Part shown: positions 47,130 through 59,458 of the stretch, piece after piece
Position numbering within the stretch: the first letter of the stretch is position 1
Layout of the letters: every line of letters starts with the position of its first letter
Assembly (NCBI RefSeq): GCF_014356525.2
Contig: NC_052510.1
Span: forward strand, 13,750,778 to 13,814,777
Length of the DNA: 64,000 nucleotides
DNA from: Nilaparvata lugens
Lineage: Eukaryota > Arthropoda > Insecta > Hemiptera > Delphacidae
Direction of reading: 5' to 3'
Notes under the pieces: generated by a model
The model's input: the letters and a program-made list of their open reading frames with translations, nothing else
Database searches by the model: none
What the model was told of the DNA's origin: nothing
Made by a program: the position numbers and the translations under genes

Positions 47130-49820
47130 AGACGAAATAGCTTAATTCCCTTGATAAAGTTCAAGATATCCGAAATATAATTCTATTGAAAGTTCAACAT
47201 TTCAAGTAGTATGAAAAACCATACATTCAAGTAATAGGGTGGAAATCTTGGAAAATCTTTCAAGGCAGAATCTTCAAGTTTTTCAAGCTGAATTGATAAG
47301 TGCTCGAAGCATCAATGGATATTTAGAAGTGTAATTTGAATCAATATAACCTTTATAATTTCTTCAAATACTTACATAATTTTTTATGGTTTAATTCAAT
47401 GAAATTCCATGATATCTATCCTTCAAAAAGTCATTTAAACACTTATTTTTCATCGATTTTCCAAGAGATGCAAAAAATGACAACGGAAAAACGAAGCGCT
47501 TAACGGGATCGTTTGGCATGACCTGGAGAAATTGGTGCGCGTGAGTGTGTGTGCGGGTGTGTGCCATGATTTAGTGTTAAGATTGCTTTCGGAAGAGAAA
47601 AGAGAGAGAGAGAAAATAAGGAAACATGTTATGCAAACAGCTGGTCTGGCATCCTGCCTTCTTTTATCCTGGAGGCGCGGAGGCGCCCTTTGCTACCGTT
47701 CTGATTCTGCTCTAGACAGACATCCTAAATATGGCATTTTCCATTTTTGGACCGAAATTCGTTTGGATTTCCATTCGCTTGGACTTAACAATGTCAGGAA
47801 AACTTTTGATACGTCAGTTTTACTATGTGAGTCATATATCAGGAATCAGGATTCAATCTGACCGTATAAATTAATTATATTTGATTCTTTTCTCATTTCT
47901 TATTCCAATTTATTCCTAACATTCCTCATAGGTTCATCTTGTAATATATCAACAGCTTCGACAGGTTTAGAACCGATTTGAATTTTCTGTTCTAAAATAA
48001 TGGAATCTTTTCTTTCTATTGTGTTAATAGCCAGTCAGAGCTTTCCTGAATTTCATTTTCGAATTTTTACCATTATTTTTTAAATTTATTGTGAAGACTT
48101 CCCCCAATTTGGATACCTAGCTCAAAGGAAAATATTGACAGTTTGGTGAAAAGGAAATGAAATTAATCTATTCGAAGAATAATTGTGGTGTTTAGAGGAC
48201 CTGATTGGAAGAAAGAACTATTTTGAAGCACAGAAGCATAATTAAACTGGAATATGTCACCACATTTACTCAAGACTCAAATCCAGGGCTCCTGGCCTTT
48301 AGCCATATTCCACATCGAGAGTCCCAAACCATTTATCACAAATAAGTAGCACAATTTCAAGATAATAAATCCCATTGCAACAAAAGCATGCTTTATAGTA
48401 TACTAAACAACTGAAGCATCAAGTGAATACATTCCAGTATGTAAAATCATAGACAGACGAGAAAATAATGTGGAAAATCCGACTCCTAATCCTACTCCCT
48501 CGAGCACCTAGGTCTATAGAAAAATGTGTTGAATGACACTGAAAAGATTGAAAGAGTTCAATTCAATTAATTCAATCTCACAATAAAATAAAACATAATT
48601 ACAGGCATCATTTGATATTAATGACAGATATTTTTATTTGGTAATGCAATAAACCTCTTTAAAAAACTTGCATTAATTTCACCCTAATTGGGGAGTCCGA
48701 TCTCTGGGCATCAAACCTGCCTCATTGTAGAAATCAATGCAATCACACAGCTTATCACTTCCCAATAACTGTATTAATCTAACTTTATTACCTAACAAAT
48801 TCACTTGAAGCAGTATGGACTATAATCAGCATCTGGTTGATCTAACTTACAATCCACCATACCCTAAAATAAAACAATGCCGGTTAAAACAATAGAGAAA
48901 GTAGTTGCACCACTAGAACTCCAACGGTAGCACACGACTAAAAATATTCTAGATCGAGATCAAAACAGGAATTTTCGTTTCATAATAGGAAACAAAATGA
49001 GAATAAGAAAAAGTCAGCTACAGGGTGGGCGAAAGTCCCCAACAGAGCAGCTGGCTTCAGATTTACGATTTCATTCTTGTTCTAAAAGGTTCACTGGAAC
49101 AATAAACTGTCACTCAACAAATTTATATCAAAACGGCTGGCTCCGTTTAGCGTGTGCTATTGCCAGGTATTAGGACTCCCATTGTTATAATTTTATACGG
49201 ACCGTTGAAAAGTGAATGGAGCTGATGATAGATTGTAGATCTCGCTGGATTTATGACACCTTTCTACAATCTGACATTGCACTGTCATAAAGCAATACCT
49301 ATGTGTAGGAGATTTATGTTTACAATCTAGTTTTTACTGCGGAATAATACTTGGGCAAACAGAATGGAGTCTAAATAGCTGTATCTTTCTAGTGAACGGG
49401 GTTTTATCTACAGTAATGACGTGTTAATGAAACGTTGGAATGCATAGAACTCAGTGAAATACCACAAAAATTAACATTTTTTCCTCATATTGAGTCAATT
49501 TTCAGAGAAATTTACAAACAGATTTATTGACTTCCCATTATTTGAAGATATTCTATTTATCTCAAGCATCCCAGACATAAGATAACTGTAGTATCTTATT
49601 GTCACAGTTACAACATAATAGATAAAACATATAAGTATTGTATGCATTGATGAAAGTATTTGCAATACCCCACTTTCCAGTTTAGAAGAAAACCTATCAA
49701 TCATATAATCAATATATCGGAATCAAGCAATAATCAAAGTTCACCAATCAAATCTCAAATGATGATTTAAGGAATTGGAAAGAGAAAAAATCATATCTAA
49801 TGTACCCCTCAATCATAATA
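47130..49820. other. Non-coding intronic DNA
   Basis: No gene supported. The 109-codon plus frame at 47532-47861 starts in a GTG-rich stretch and has no recognisable domain. Confidence 0.35.
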
Positions 49821-49830
49821 ATAGACTTAC

Positions 49831-49879
49831 CAGTGCCATCGTGATGAAATACATTATAACTCATCTTTCGAAATCTCAT
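49831..49879 (-). CDS. Predicted first coding exon of a split gene (exon 1)
   Basis: On the minus strand an ATG at 49879 opens MRFRKMSYNVFHHDGT and runs one base into the next codon, then meets the donor CTG|GTAAGTC. A second in-frame ATG at 49864 (MSYNVF...) also has A at -3; either could be used. An in-frame TAG at 49912 shows the frame does not extend upstream, so this is a true 5' coding end. The phase joins perfectly to the 44-nt exon at 31918-31961 (codon GAT). The product is unrecognised. A polypyrimidine (GA-rich on the coding strand) domain lies just upstream at 50.1-52.6 kb. Confidence 0.5.
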
Positions 49880-50100
49880 GATCGAAAACAAATATTTTCG
49901 AGCACATTCCTATTAAAGATCAACCCGCAATAACAATGTCTCCGAAATAACAACCACTTTTTCACTTCCTGATGAAAAACTGTTAGTTGTGCACTGGTCA
50001 CACTTGTATTTTTTACATTTTCCAAGCCAATGCTCCTTTGCACGCTCATAATTCATAGCAATCTGTCACAAATCATAACATAGGTCGAAATTTTCTCCAG
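49880..50100 (-). promoter_or_regulatory. Probable 5' UTR/upstream region of the split gene
   Basis: Unique sequence upstream of exon 1 on the minus strand, containing several upstream ATGs that are followed by stops. I cannot place a TATA box or initiator with confidence. It ends where the polypyrimidine domain begins. Confidence 0.25.
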
Positions 50101-52560
50101 CATTCCAGCGTTTCTCGTTTTTTGACGTGCTGTAATCTGCCTCATTTTCCTGGAATCTCCCGCTGTTTATCTGTGGATCTTCTTTCTCATCAATCATCCT
50201 TTTCATATTTTTCAGATTTTTTCTTTCTTCCATATTTTTCACATTCTAAAGAATCATCTTTTTCAGATTCTTCAACTGTTATTTTTAATGTTCTTCCTCG
50301 TTCGTAGACTATTTATTTTTTCTTCTATAGATAACAGGCCTATTTATCTTATCTTCTAAGCACTATCAACATATTGTAACTTCTCATTATTTTACTTCAT
50401 CCCCCGTTTCGTACTATTTCCTTCCTTGTCTCCATAGCCTTCTTCTATTCTTCATAGTCTACTTCTTTAGTTTGGATTCTTTCTTTCGGTTTTGGTTCTA
50501 TTCCTAATCATTTATTTGCTTCCACTAGTTCTTAATTTTCATATTTTTTTACTTCTTAACAATTTTTTGCAATTTTCCTTTTTTTACTCTACCTTCTTTT
50601 TTACTTCATCATACTCCTCTCATACTCCTTCCTCCACTTCCACTATTATAGTTCTCATTCTCTCTTTTTCCTGTATCTTCATTTCATCTACTTCCTTTTT
50701 TATTTTAAAATGTTCATTATCTTTTCCTTTTCCGCGTTGAACTATTTTTCTTGTTCATACTCTCTCCTTCCTTTCTTCCTTCTGATTAATTTTCGTCATC
50801 TTTTCATTCTCCCAAATTCTTAAATTCTAAATTCCCAAATTCTTATAATTTCTTCATAATTTCATTCTTTCCTTCTGACTGATCCTCGTCATCTTTCCAT
50901 CTTCTTTTAATTCTTCACCTTTATATTTTCTCTACATTCACTTCATCACAATCTCCTTTGCTTTCGACTTCTGTCTCTCTTCATATGTTCACACTTTTTC
51001 ACAGTATAGATTCCCCTCTCCACAGTCTTCCTTGTCTTTTCCTTCTTCTTCTGTTTCCCTTCAAATGCTCCTCTTCTAATTTTCAGCTTCTTCACCTTCC
51101 CCCATCATTCCTTTTCCATCTGCTCTCATTTCATGAACTTATCATCGTCTTCCATCGTCATCTTTATCATGATCATCGTCCTCTCCCGAGTAGCTTCTTG
51201 TGTTTTTTTATCGACTCGACTTCCACATGAGATTGTTCACGTAAGTCAGGAAAGCAGTCAGCCTACTACTACTCAACTACTACATACTACTACAAAATAA
51301 TAGAAATACTAACACTACAAATAAATACTAAAACTACAAATAAATACTAAATCTACTACACTAGAAGTGAGGAGCAGCAACCAACCAGGAACCATGTACC
51401 AGGAGTATTAGGAGAGAGGAGTGGCAGGAGGTATTCGCTTATCCGTGAAGACGTTTAGTTTAACGGGACAGTAGCTACCAGGGGCAGAGCAAAGCAAAGC
51501 AACAAATTGCCACAACATTATGATGACGACAAAATGGCTACCACTATCCCGACACGGTGTGGTCTTCTTGTATCTGCCAACTGATAACAACCAAATCCCA
51601 CATTTCTTTCTCAGCTTCTTCTTTTCCTTCTTCTTCCTTTTCCTCTCTGGTCTGTTCAGCAGACCAAGCTACAACCCTTCTAGAGCTTACTCCAACTTAT
51701 TGACAACAATCAACACACATATTCTCCACACCTTGTGATATGATGATATTTTTGTAATCTCTCAAGATAAGTAACTAGAAAGTTTCCTATAAGTATTCTG
51801 ACTGATGAATTTTACTCCTTTATTCTGTTTTCATCAAGCTATCCCACTTGTTGACATTCCCCGATCGTCTTCTACGTCCTCCTCTCCTCTCTCTTTTCTT
51901 ATTTTTGCATATTTCCTCTAGTTCTTAACATTTTTTGTTAGGTGTATCTTTCTCTTTTTCTTCATCCTTATTGATTTTTCATTCTCCATCATCAGCAGTC
52001 TAATTCTCCTTATTATTTGAATGTTTCTATGATTTTTCTTTACTTATTTCATTTTTGAATGGGTATTCCTTCTCTATGACTGACTTTCGCACTTCTCCTG
52101 CCTTCCACTCATCTCAACTTTTAATTTTCTTCTTTCCTCATCCTCATTATTGCCCTTTTCTCTTCTTCTATCATCATCCCTTTCTCATCTCATTCGAAAA
52201 ATGTTGTAATTATTGTCTTCGGTCTCCTCACTTACAATTCACTCCAATTTATACAATACTCATTTAAGCCGGGGCTTAGAATAAACATCCTATGATTAAC
52301 AATCTACAGTTGGTTTATTCTATAGTCGGGGCTTCCACAATATTTTCCTTCTATTCCCATTACATTTCCTCTACTAATTTCGCTTATTCTTATTCTCCTA
52401 CTTCTCCAATTTACTCTTCTCCTTCTCACTAATCTAAACATTCTCCTCTCTCTCTCTCTCTCCTATAGTTGTACACTCCTACTTCTTACCCTTTCCTTTC
52501 TTTATCCTTCTCCTGTCCCTCCTTTTCCCTTCACCTTTCTCTCTTCTACTCCACTTCCTG
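50101..52560. repeat. 2.4-kb degenerate polypyrimidine domain
   Basis: The plus strand is overwhelmingly C/T (TTTTTCTTCTATAG, CCTTCTTCTTCTG, CTCTCTCTCTCTCTCTCC near 52446) without a fixed unit. Relatively unique, more mixed DNA interrupts it at about 51240-51540. Many plus frames here (such as 50122-50307, 50492-50740, 50958-51230) are stop-poor by composition. Read from the minus strand it is GA-rich and sits immediately upstream of exon 1. Confidence 0.8.
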
Positions 52561-52663
52561 CCGCTTGCTACACGTCACTCATAATTTCTGGCATCACACA
52601 TCGGCATCTCGTTGTCAATGTAATGCGATAATAATTCGTATCTTCACCTCGTAGCATGGCTAC

Positions 52664-52905
52664 TGTTCGCTGTCAGACGGAACAACTGTTTCTGTCTCAC
52701 TTTGTCACATGCGCAGAATGCAACACTCTATCTTTGTCAGACAGAGCAACTGTTTCTGTCTCACTTTCTCACATGCTGAGAGAGCAACACTCCATCTTTT
52801 TCAGACGGAGACCCTATTTCTGTCTCACTTTCTCACATGGTGCGATCGCAACACTTTATCTTTGTCAGTTGTAGCATCCACATGCTGTGAGTGCGACACT
52901 CTACA
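52664..52905 (+). repeat. 64-bp tandem repeat, 3 full copies plus one degenerate
   Basis: TCTGTCTCAC occurs at 52691, 52755 and 52819, exactly 64 bp apart. Each is followed by TTTNTCACATG, then GCAACACTCTATCTTTGTCAG-like sequence. A partial copy follows to ~52905. Two repetitive plus frames cross it and are artefacts. Confidence 0.9.
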
Positions 52906-53159
52906 CGGTCTCCCGCTATCAACAACTAACCTCGCCTCCTCGTATGCTTCTCAAAAGGCATCAGCTCCACACAAATTGTAAAACTTCATCACATGTACAT
53001 GCTGCACATGCTATAAATTCCTATCACTTGTTGCTTGTCACTGGTGTGAATCACTAATTGATTGATGATTTCAGCACGTATACGATGATTCAGATTCAAT
53101 GATTTACGAGTACATGATTCTATCATCCCAATGATCTACGGGAACATAACAGGAGTTTC
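52906..53159. other. Unique non-coding DNA
   Basis: Nothing recognisable. Confidence 0.3.
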
Positions 53160-53525
53160 ATCTGCAGTTATTTGAAGTTGATTGAATTTTATTTATTTCT
53201 GTAGAATAATACAACAGATTATGGTATAGAATATATAAACAGGGTATAGTAACACAACAAATATTCAAATAAGTTGAATACAATATGTATTAGTGGGGAT
53301 TATCCCTATCATCTATCCTTAAGGAGAAAAAAATTGGATTTTTATCTGGAGTTATTTCAATTGAATTGAATTTTATTTATTTCAATAGAATAATGCAACA
53401 GATTATGAAATAGAATATAAATACACAGTGTAAAGTAACACATCAAATATTCAAATTAATTAAATATAACCATAGATAATAGTGGGAATTATCCGTATTA
53501 CCTATCCCTAAGGAGAAAAAATGAT
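53160..53525 (-). repeat. Two tandem ~180-bp units ending in GGAGAAAAAA
   Basis: TTGAATTTTATTTATTTC ... AATAATNCAACAGATTATG ... AAGGAGAAAAAA occurs twice, starting near 53181 and 53366. Seen from the minus strand, each unit ends in GAAATAAATAAAATTCAA, like a poly(A)-signal retroelement tail (compare 26131), so both may be LINE 3' ends in tandem. Confidence 0.75.
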
Positions 53526-55203
53526 AGAAAATAATAATTGAAAACTATAGTTGGTGAATCGATTTCAGGACACATTCATACTGATCGTTATTCAAAGTCG
53601 TCAACCATGCAATTTTGTAGATAAGGCACCAAGCTGACTTAGCTATTGGAAGTGGAACATTTGACATAATAAATAACATATTGAAAAATAAGGCCTAGTA
53701 TGGATATAAAGAAATATTATTCCGTATTTTTTATGAAACAAAAGGAAGGTTACATAATATTTATTGCAAATACAGTATTATAGATAATTTTTAAATTTTG
53801 TATTATTATGGTTTTGAAAATGAAATTTCTTATTGTGAAGGAGAGCATTTGTAAACCAATTTCTGTATGACGTTTACCATGATTTCCATAGTGCAATGTC
53901 AATATTAAATGTTTTGTTGGACAATTTCACTCGACTCACAATCAATTGAAAACTATATTTTCAATTTTATTCTACAGAACGCTCATGTTTTTATGATTGT
54001 CGAGAGGATGCTGGTTTGTGTGAAGAAATGTGAAAAACGATGGCATAGATGAACAACAACCAACAGTTTTTTGGTTTGCTAAAACGAATAAAGATTTCTG
54101 AGTTCAAAGTGCTGCTCATAGAGTTACGATACTGTATGCTATAAATGTTCCGAATTTGGAAAATCAAGATGCACTGGAAAGCAGTATCACCTTTTCAAAC
54201 ATCCAGCACTTTCATACAGCAAAACTTGTTAGAATCCAAATCTGTACTCCGTCGCGGGTCAACCCATGTTTCAGCTGGACAACACGAGATCAAACACGCA
54301 AATTCATTGCAAATGTCAAAAAGATTGGAGCAAACGCAAAGGTCACTTGCGAGAAATAATCGTAGAGAAAGAGGGAAAATAAGGGTAACAACGATAAAGA
54401 ATAGAAAGAGTGAGAAAGACTATGGTGCCAATTAAGAGATACCAACACGTTGTTGAAATTCGACTAACAACTCCGATCAATCGTCTTTCTATAGGAATGT
54501 AACGTTGTTAGTGTCGTCGGTAGCTACAACTTTTAGAGATTTTTGAATAACAAATCCCCAATTTTACCATCGACTACTCCTACTCACATGTTTAACAATT
54601 GCCAAAATATCTCAAATCTAAATTGGATGGGAAGGGAAGAGTAATCACTTTATGTTTGTTGATTGGGGTAAAGAAAATCCATTTTTTATCTATTTTTTTC
54701 TGAGAATGGAGAAGAATGATTGCGAAAAGGAGAAACGTCAAATAAAAAATATAGTAAGAATGAAGCAGATTCCAGCATATGAAAGGGGAGACAGAATCAT
54801 GATCTTGATAATTGAGCAAAGAACAGAGATAGCAACCACCAATACTGTAAAGGCAAATATTAATAATTTTTGCTCCTACTGAAAAATATCCCACACATTC
54901 CTACTGAACTGAAAGAGTAATGAACTCAGGATTTACATCATTGGTTCTCTATGCTCAAGTCTCCAATAAGAACAACACCTTAGCTGAAAATTGGTGAGAA
55001 TTTTTCAGAAGCTACAAAATTATTGCACCTCTGGATTATAGTAAACCTTGAATTTATAACAATCGCTATATTGAAATCAATGAAAGTATAGCTCACAACA
55101 GATAAAACTTATTGAGTCTTATAAAAGATTTTCATTCTATGCTCACACCTAGAATGTAGTACAGTCAATGAAAATAGTGTGGAATAGCCTATAATGGCGA
55201 TTG
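53526..55203. other. Non-coding DNA
   Basis: No supported gene. Overlapping frames at 54145-54435 and on the minus strand at 54592-54894 have no family features. Confidence 0.35.
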
Positions 55204-55211
55204 GTTTACTG

Positions 55212-55467
55212 TTTTTTTTTTATTGATATCGTGTGACCTGGCTGGCTCAGGTCTGGTGTCAGAGTTTTCAGGTCGCAACTGATCAATTTCAGGGCCTCTG
55301 ACATGACCTAACGACCGCTTTTTAGGCAGCCGGGACCGACGGCTTAACGTGTCCATCCGAAACACGGGAGTGGCCCGAGATGAATATCTTGCCCGGGCCG
55401 GGATTTGAACCCGGGCCTCTGAATCATAAAGCCAGCATCTGATCCATTCGACTACGGCCACTCAACT
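55212..55467 (-). mobile_element. tRNA-derived SINE
   Basis: On the minus strand the 5' end is AGTTGAGTGGCCGTAGTCG. It carries a pol III A-box-like TGGCCGTAGTCGAATGG and a B box GGTTCAAATCC (~55402-55412), about the spacing of a tRNA gene. A ~165-bp unrelated body follows and ends in AATAAAAAAAAAA. GTTTACTG flanks both ends (55204-55211 and 55468-55475) as target duplication. The 90-codon frame inside is spurious. Transcription would be by RNA polymerase III, and mobilisation would borrow a partner LINE. Confidence 0.85.
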
Positions 55468-55642
55468 GTTTACTGGTGACATCCGCTATTAAGATTCGCA
55501 CTGTTTTAACTCAAGTACAATAATAAAATATATCATTCAAGAAATCTTAATCAAATAGAAGATACACTAGGATATCTATAATTACTCACTTAACTCAAGT
55601 CTCAATCATCATAATTTTAAGTGAAAGAATAAGAAGTTAATG

Positions 55643-55854
55643 TTGTCAACACCACTATATTTGTTCAAAAATTAATTCACATTACAGAACCAGGTTTCAT
55701 GGTGACACCTACCACATCTTCAGCTGAACTATGTTGTTTGTTCCTTCAACAATAACAAAAAAAATTAGTTCAGCTGAAGATGTGGTAGGTGTTATCATGA
55801 AACCTTGTTCTGTAATGTGAATTAATTTTTGAACAAATGTAGTGGTATTGACAA
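55643..55854. mobile_element. 212-bp hairpin element
   Basis: TTGTCAACACCACTATATTTG to AGCTGAACT pairs with AGTTCAGCTGAAGATGTGG to GTAGTGGTATTGACAA over ~90-bp arms. The loop is ~30 bp. No target duplication could be assigned. Confidence 0.8.
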
Positions 55855-56159
55855 TATCAAAGTCTTATTCTTTCAATTATGGAGAAATACCACAACATCT
55901 CCTCATTACCATACAAGCAAATTATTATAATTTCAAGTGCTTGTGAAAGTAATTTATCGAATAAATTCATGAAGAACATCAAAACCTCCAGTTGAATTGA
56001 TAACTGTATCAAAACATTAATTGACAAATAAAAAACAGTCATAACTGACTGAATCGACTCTTTTACACTCAGTTAAACACAAATTGACATGAAGTCACTC
56101 TTCTACAGCCAACTCAACACACCCTCCATTCAGCGAATTCCTGTAAACTAGAAGTTACA
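55855..56159. other. Non-coding DNA
   Basis: Nothing recognisable. Confidence 0.3.
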
Positions 56160-56400
56160 CTAGATAGTATCCAGGGTGCCCCATAACTTAGGTGGAGGTA
56201 CCAGTTCCGCGGTGACCTTTGACCCGTTGAAGGCCGCGAACCTCTTTGAGACGCAATTATATCAATGGCCGTCGCCTCGGGAGTCACGACTATTGTGGCC
56301 ACAATACTCCACAATAGTCGACGATCAACGCTTCAGCCACCCGTTTAAAATAATAAGTAGTTTTGTGTCGCGTGTTAGATAATGGCAGCGCGCATACCAG
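56160..56400. other. GC-rich island beside a CAGGGTGCCCCATAA end
   Basis: CAGGGTGCCCCATAACTTAG (56171) resembles DNA-transposon termini such as CAGAGTGGCCCATAAGTTAG at 27707. About 170 bp of GC-rich sequence with CpGs follows (GTTCCGCGGTGACC, GCCGTCGCCTCGGGAG). No opposite terminus is visible. The frames on both strands (56114-56314 and 56176-56382) are unrecognised. Possibly a truncated transposon. Confidence 0.35.
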
Positions 56401-56654
56401 GCATTACATCACTGTTGCACTACAGAATTGGGTGAAAAATGTAAAACACTGATCAACTACTACTATACAGCCTCGAGAGCTGGTTTCTTGATATGGCGTA
56501 TAGTACGCTCAAATGTATAATAGAGTACTTTTTCCTTTGTGTAAATTGTGAAATTCAATGATTTTTTAGTCGTCATTTTTTTAAAGTCGTCAAAACAGCT
56601 GTTCTACAGATGAAATATCTCGACTATGTGTTCTTTTTATGAACTGCTCTACCT

Positions 56655-57380
56655 ACCTACCTCATGCACGAGAAGGAGGTTACAAAGTCCATTTCTCAAG
56701 GATGGGGTGGACCCCCATTAGTTTCCCAGAAAGGAGACTCATGCCAGTTAATAGAGCTGATAAATAACTATACAGAGTATGGATTTGAAAAAAATCGGTC
56801 AAGTTATTTTGAAAAAATCGTGAAAAACATGGTTTTTCTCAAGAATATTACGGAGCTCCGTCATTTTTGAGAAAATCGTGAAAAACATGGTTTTTAGTAA
56901 CTATCCGCCATTTTTCTCAAGAATATTACGGAGCTCCTGAAATTTTCCCAGAAATGAGACTTATGCTAGTTGATAGGGCTTATAAATAGCTATCCATGAT
57001 ATAAATTTGAAGAAAATCGTTAGAGCCATTTTCGAGAAAGACGTGAAAAACATGGTTTTTAGTAATTATCCGCCATTTTTTCCGCCATCTTGAATTGAAT
57101 TTTATTGAATTTCTTATTGTCGGGTCCTCATGGTATAGGGACCTTAAGTTTAAAATTTCAAGTCGATCGGTTAATTAGGAATGGAGTTATCGTGTTCACA
57201 GACATACACACACACACATACACACATACACACATACACACACACAGACCAATACCCAAAAATCATGTTTTTGGACTCAGGGGACCTTGAAACGTATAGA
57301 AAACTTGAAATTGGGGTACCTTAATTTTTTTTGGAAAGCAATGCTTTCCTTACCTATGGTAGTAGGGCAAGGAAAGTAAT
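56655..57380 (+). repeat. Full-length GGGCAAGGAAAG-type dispersed repeat
   Basis: AT-rich 5' part with near-repeated AAAATCGTGAAAAACATGG (three times, the last slightly altered, 56814-57057) and CCGCCATTTTT blocks. Then a CA-rich core (57205-57246), GGACTCAGGGGACCTTGAAA, and a 3' stem-loop CTTTCCTTACC...GGGCAAGGAAAG near 57342-57377. A partial copy is at 33222-33387. Mobility class is uncertain; the terminal hairpin is suggestive of a Helitron relative but not proof. Confidence 0.7.
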
Positions 57381-57849
57381 AAAAATACTATGCTCTCTTA
57401 TTATTCACTCAATCTAAATACACAGTATTTTCAAGTCCCAAGTACAGGGAAGTCACTTATTTTATGTGTTCCACTTGCATAATAATTTTAAAATTCGATC
57501 ACTCTTTGTTTCCATATTTGATTGACTGAGTATTTCAGAAATCTAGATAATTTGGAGTGGTATCATAATAAAAATTGAGTAAATATTATCACAGTACTAT
57601 GTAGTATTATTATCATAATTATTATTAGGGTATCAATGAGAGTTGAATTTAGAGTATCATCATGATGCATCATTTGAAAAATCCTGTAATAACGAATGAA
57701 AACCATCTGAAATTGTTACTGAACGACTTGAAACTGAGTTTACTGGATATTGATAAAGGAGAAACAACCGAAACTAGTATCTTTAATAACCACGAATTGG
57801 TTTGATAGTTTAGGCAATTTCAAGTCATTCTCATTCAATATTGATATCT
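57381..57849. other. Non-coding DNA with a diverged ACCGGTTTCG-family piece
   Basis: GAGTTTACTGGATATTGATAAAGG...AACAACCGAAACTAGTATCT (57736-57781) is a diverged inverted relative of the repeat at 9308 and 5544. Confidence 0.4.
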
Positions 57850-58690
57850 ACGAAAACATCACAGAAAATATATCCAATACATCCAAATTTCACCTTTATA
57901 TTATATTCAATATATACAACCACCATTATATCCAATATATCGAACATCACCTTCACAACACTACAGAAAATATTTCCGCTATATCCAAATATCACCTGCA
58001 TAATATACCCAACCATCATTGTACCCAATATATATCCACCTAAATAAATCCAACACAGGGTGGCCACCAATTTTAAAATAAAAAATCATGAGTAATTCCC
58101 GGTTTTCCAGAGTAAAATTTTTGCGGTAATAGAGGAACAAAGAATTTACTATGGATATCTTCAATTTGATCTTCCATGACGAATTGCGAATAGCATGCTT
58201 GAATTTCCAAATATGATCATTTTTGACACTACAGTCTATTTTTGTGAGGAATATGTACGTTCTTTTTACTTAGTCATCAAAATACTTAATTTTGAAATGT
58301 AATTGATTTATATCATGGCTAAAAATATGATAATTTTAAAATAAACAATAAGTGAGCGCCAAATTTTGTTCACTGTTTTATACTCATAATAAGCCAACAA
58401 ATCGATTGAAACCAGAAATTAATGTGAAGTCTACTGGGCCAACAGTCTTTAGCTACACCCTTAGACCATAAACACCTTATGATTGCACCAGAGGAATCAG
58501 TACTAAATTAATTGAAATTTATGAAAAATTCACGAGTAATTGGAAAATTTATGAGGAATTCACGGTATTTCTCCCGGTTAGAAAAATCATGAGGAATTCA
58601 AGGTTCTCCCGATTTCCCGGTAGGTGGCCACCCTACCAAAATATCCTTCACAAAATCACAGAAAATATACCCAATTCATTCAAATATATA
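57850..58690 (+). repeat. ATATCC-rich tandem array split by a transposon
   Basis: Units of ~100 bp start ACAGAAAATAT near 57861 and 57962, and again near 58662 beyond the 58057-58634 insertion. Each contains ATCCAAATNTCACCT-like and ACCATCATT/ACCACCATT blocks. The small overlapping frames on both strands come from the array. Confidence 0.65.
58057..58634. mobile_element. 578-bp TIR element (AGGGTGGCCACC)
   Basis: AGGGTGGCCACC at 58057 faces GGTGGCCACCCT ending at 58634. Subterminal TAATTCCCGG/TTCCCGG and AAAAATCATGAG words occur at both ends in opposite sense. CCAA precedes it and follows it within the host tandem array. No ORF. Confidence 0.7.
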
Positions 58691-59242
58691 ATTTGTTCTT
58701 CAACTCAATCCATTCTTCTACTAGCTCTTCAATCTGGCTGCCATGCGGATTACACAACCCACAACTGAACCAACCAACCAACCATAACACGCATTTTTAA
58801 TGATTCTCATTCCGACCAAATTGAACTTTAGCTGTCCACACGCTGACCCGACAAGATTCTAATCTTGCGACTAATATTGGCTACCGTTTACTGTAACTGG
58901 TACCAGAGTACCTACACCATCACCAATATATTTATACATAGGACAGATAGGAAGTTAGACCTGGCAGCATATCTACTTGAGTGGAATGGAACCAGTTTTG
59001 GTCGTTCAGCAAATGCTTGGACTTTGTGTGGGTGTTGACCGGCTCAAATACATCCAAACAAGTATCCAACAATTTATATCTATACATCCATAGGAGTATC
59101 CATCAATTTATATCTATAGATTCATAAAGTATTCATTAATTTATATCTATACATTTCATAACATATATCTATCTTGAATGGACCGAGATTGACCTGTACT
59201 ATGACCAACAACTAATTACGTTCAAGTGGCCTTTCAAACTAA

Positions 59243-59243
<1 letters not shown>
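58691..59243. other. Non-coding DNA
   Basis: Short direct repetition of CATCNATTTATATCTATA near 59066-59155. No gene. Confidence 0.35.

Positions 59244-59337
<94 letters not shown>
59244..59337 (+). repeat. (CA)47 microsatellite
   Basis: 94 bp of pure CA, followed by degenerate CA-rich sequence to ~59370. Confidence 0.95.
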
Positions 59338-59341
<4 letters not shown>

Positions 59342-59425
59342 AACCAACACTAAACACACACTCACACATGAATAACCAAACTCTTGTGTTCCTTCATAGG
59401 TACTGAATTCTGAGCCCAGTGAGTC

Positions 59426-59458
59426 TATATAAAAGGATAAGAGCCGTTTAATTCAGCC
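59426..59458 (+). promoter_or_regulatory. Candidate TATA/initiator core promoter
   Basis: TATATAAAAGG at 59426-59436 is followed 28 bp later by ATTCAGCC, whose TCAG resembles the arthropod initiator. That is the normal TATA-to-start spacing. A second TTTTATAAAAGG lies at ~59512. No supported coding region follows, so this is a motif match only. Confidence 0.2.

Noticed and set aside
55189..55461. 90-codon minus-strand frame
   Set aside because: It lies within the SINE, whose pol III boxes and poly(A) tail explain the sequence.
57750..58070. Overlapping small frames on both strands
   Set aside because: They arise from the ATATCC-rich tandem array, not from a gene.
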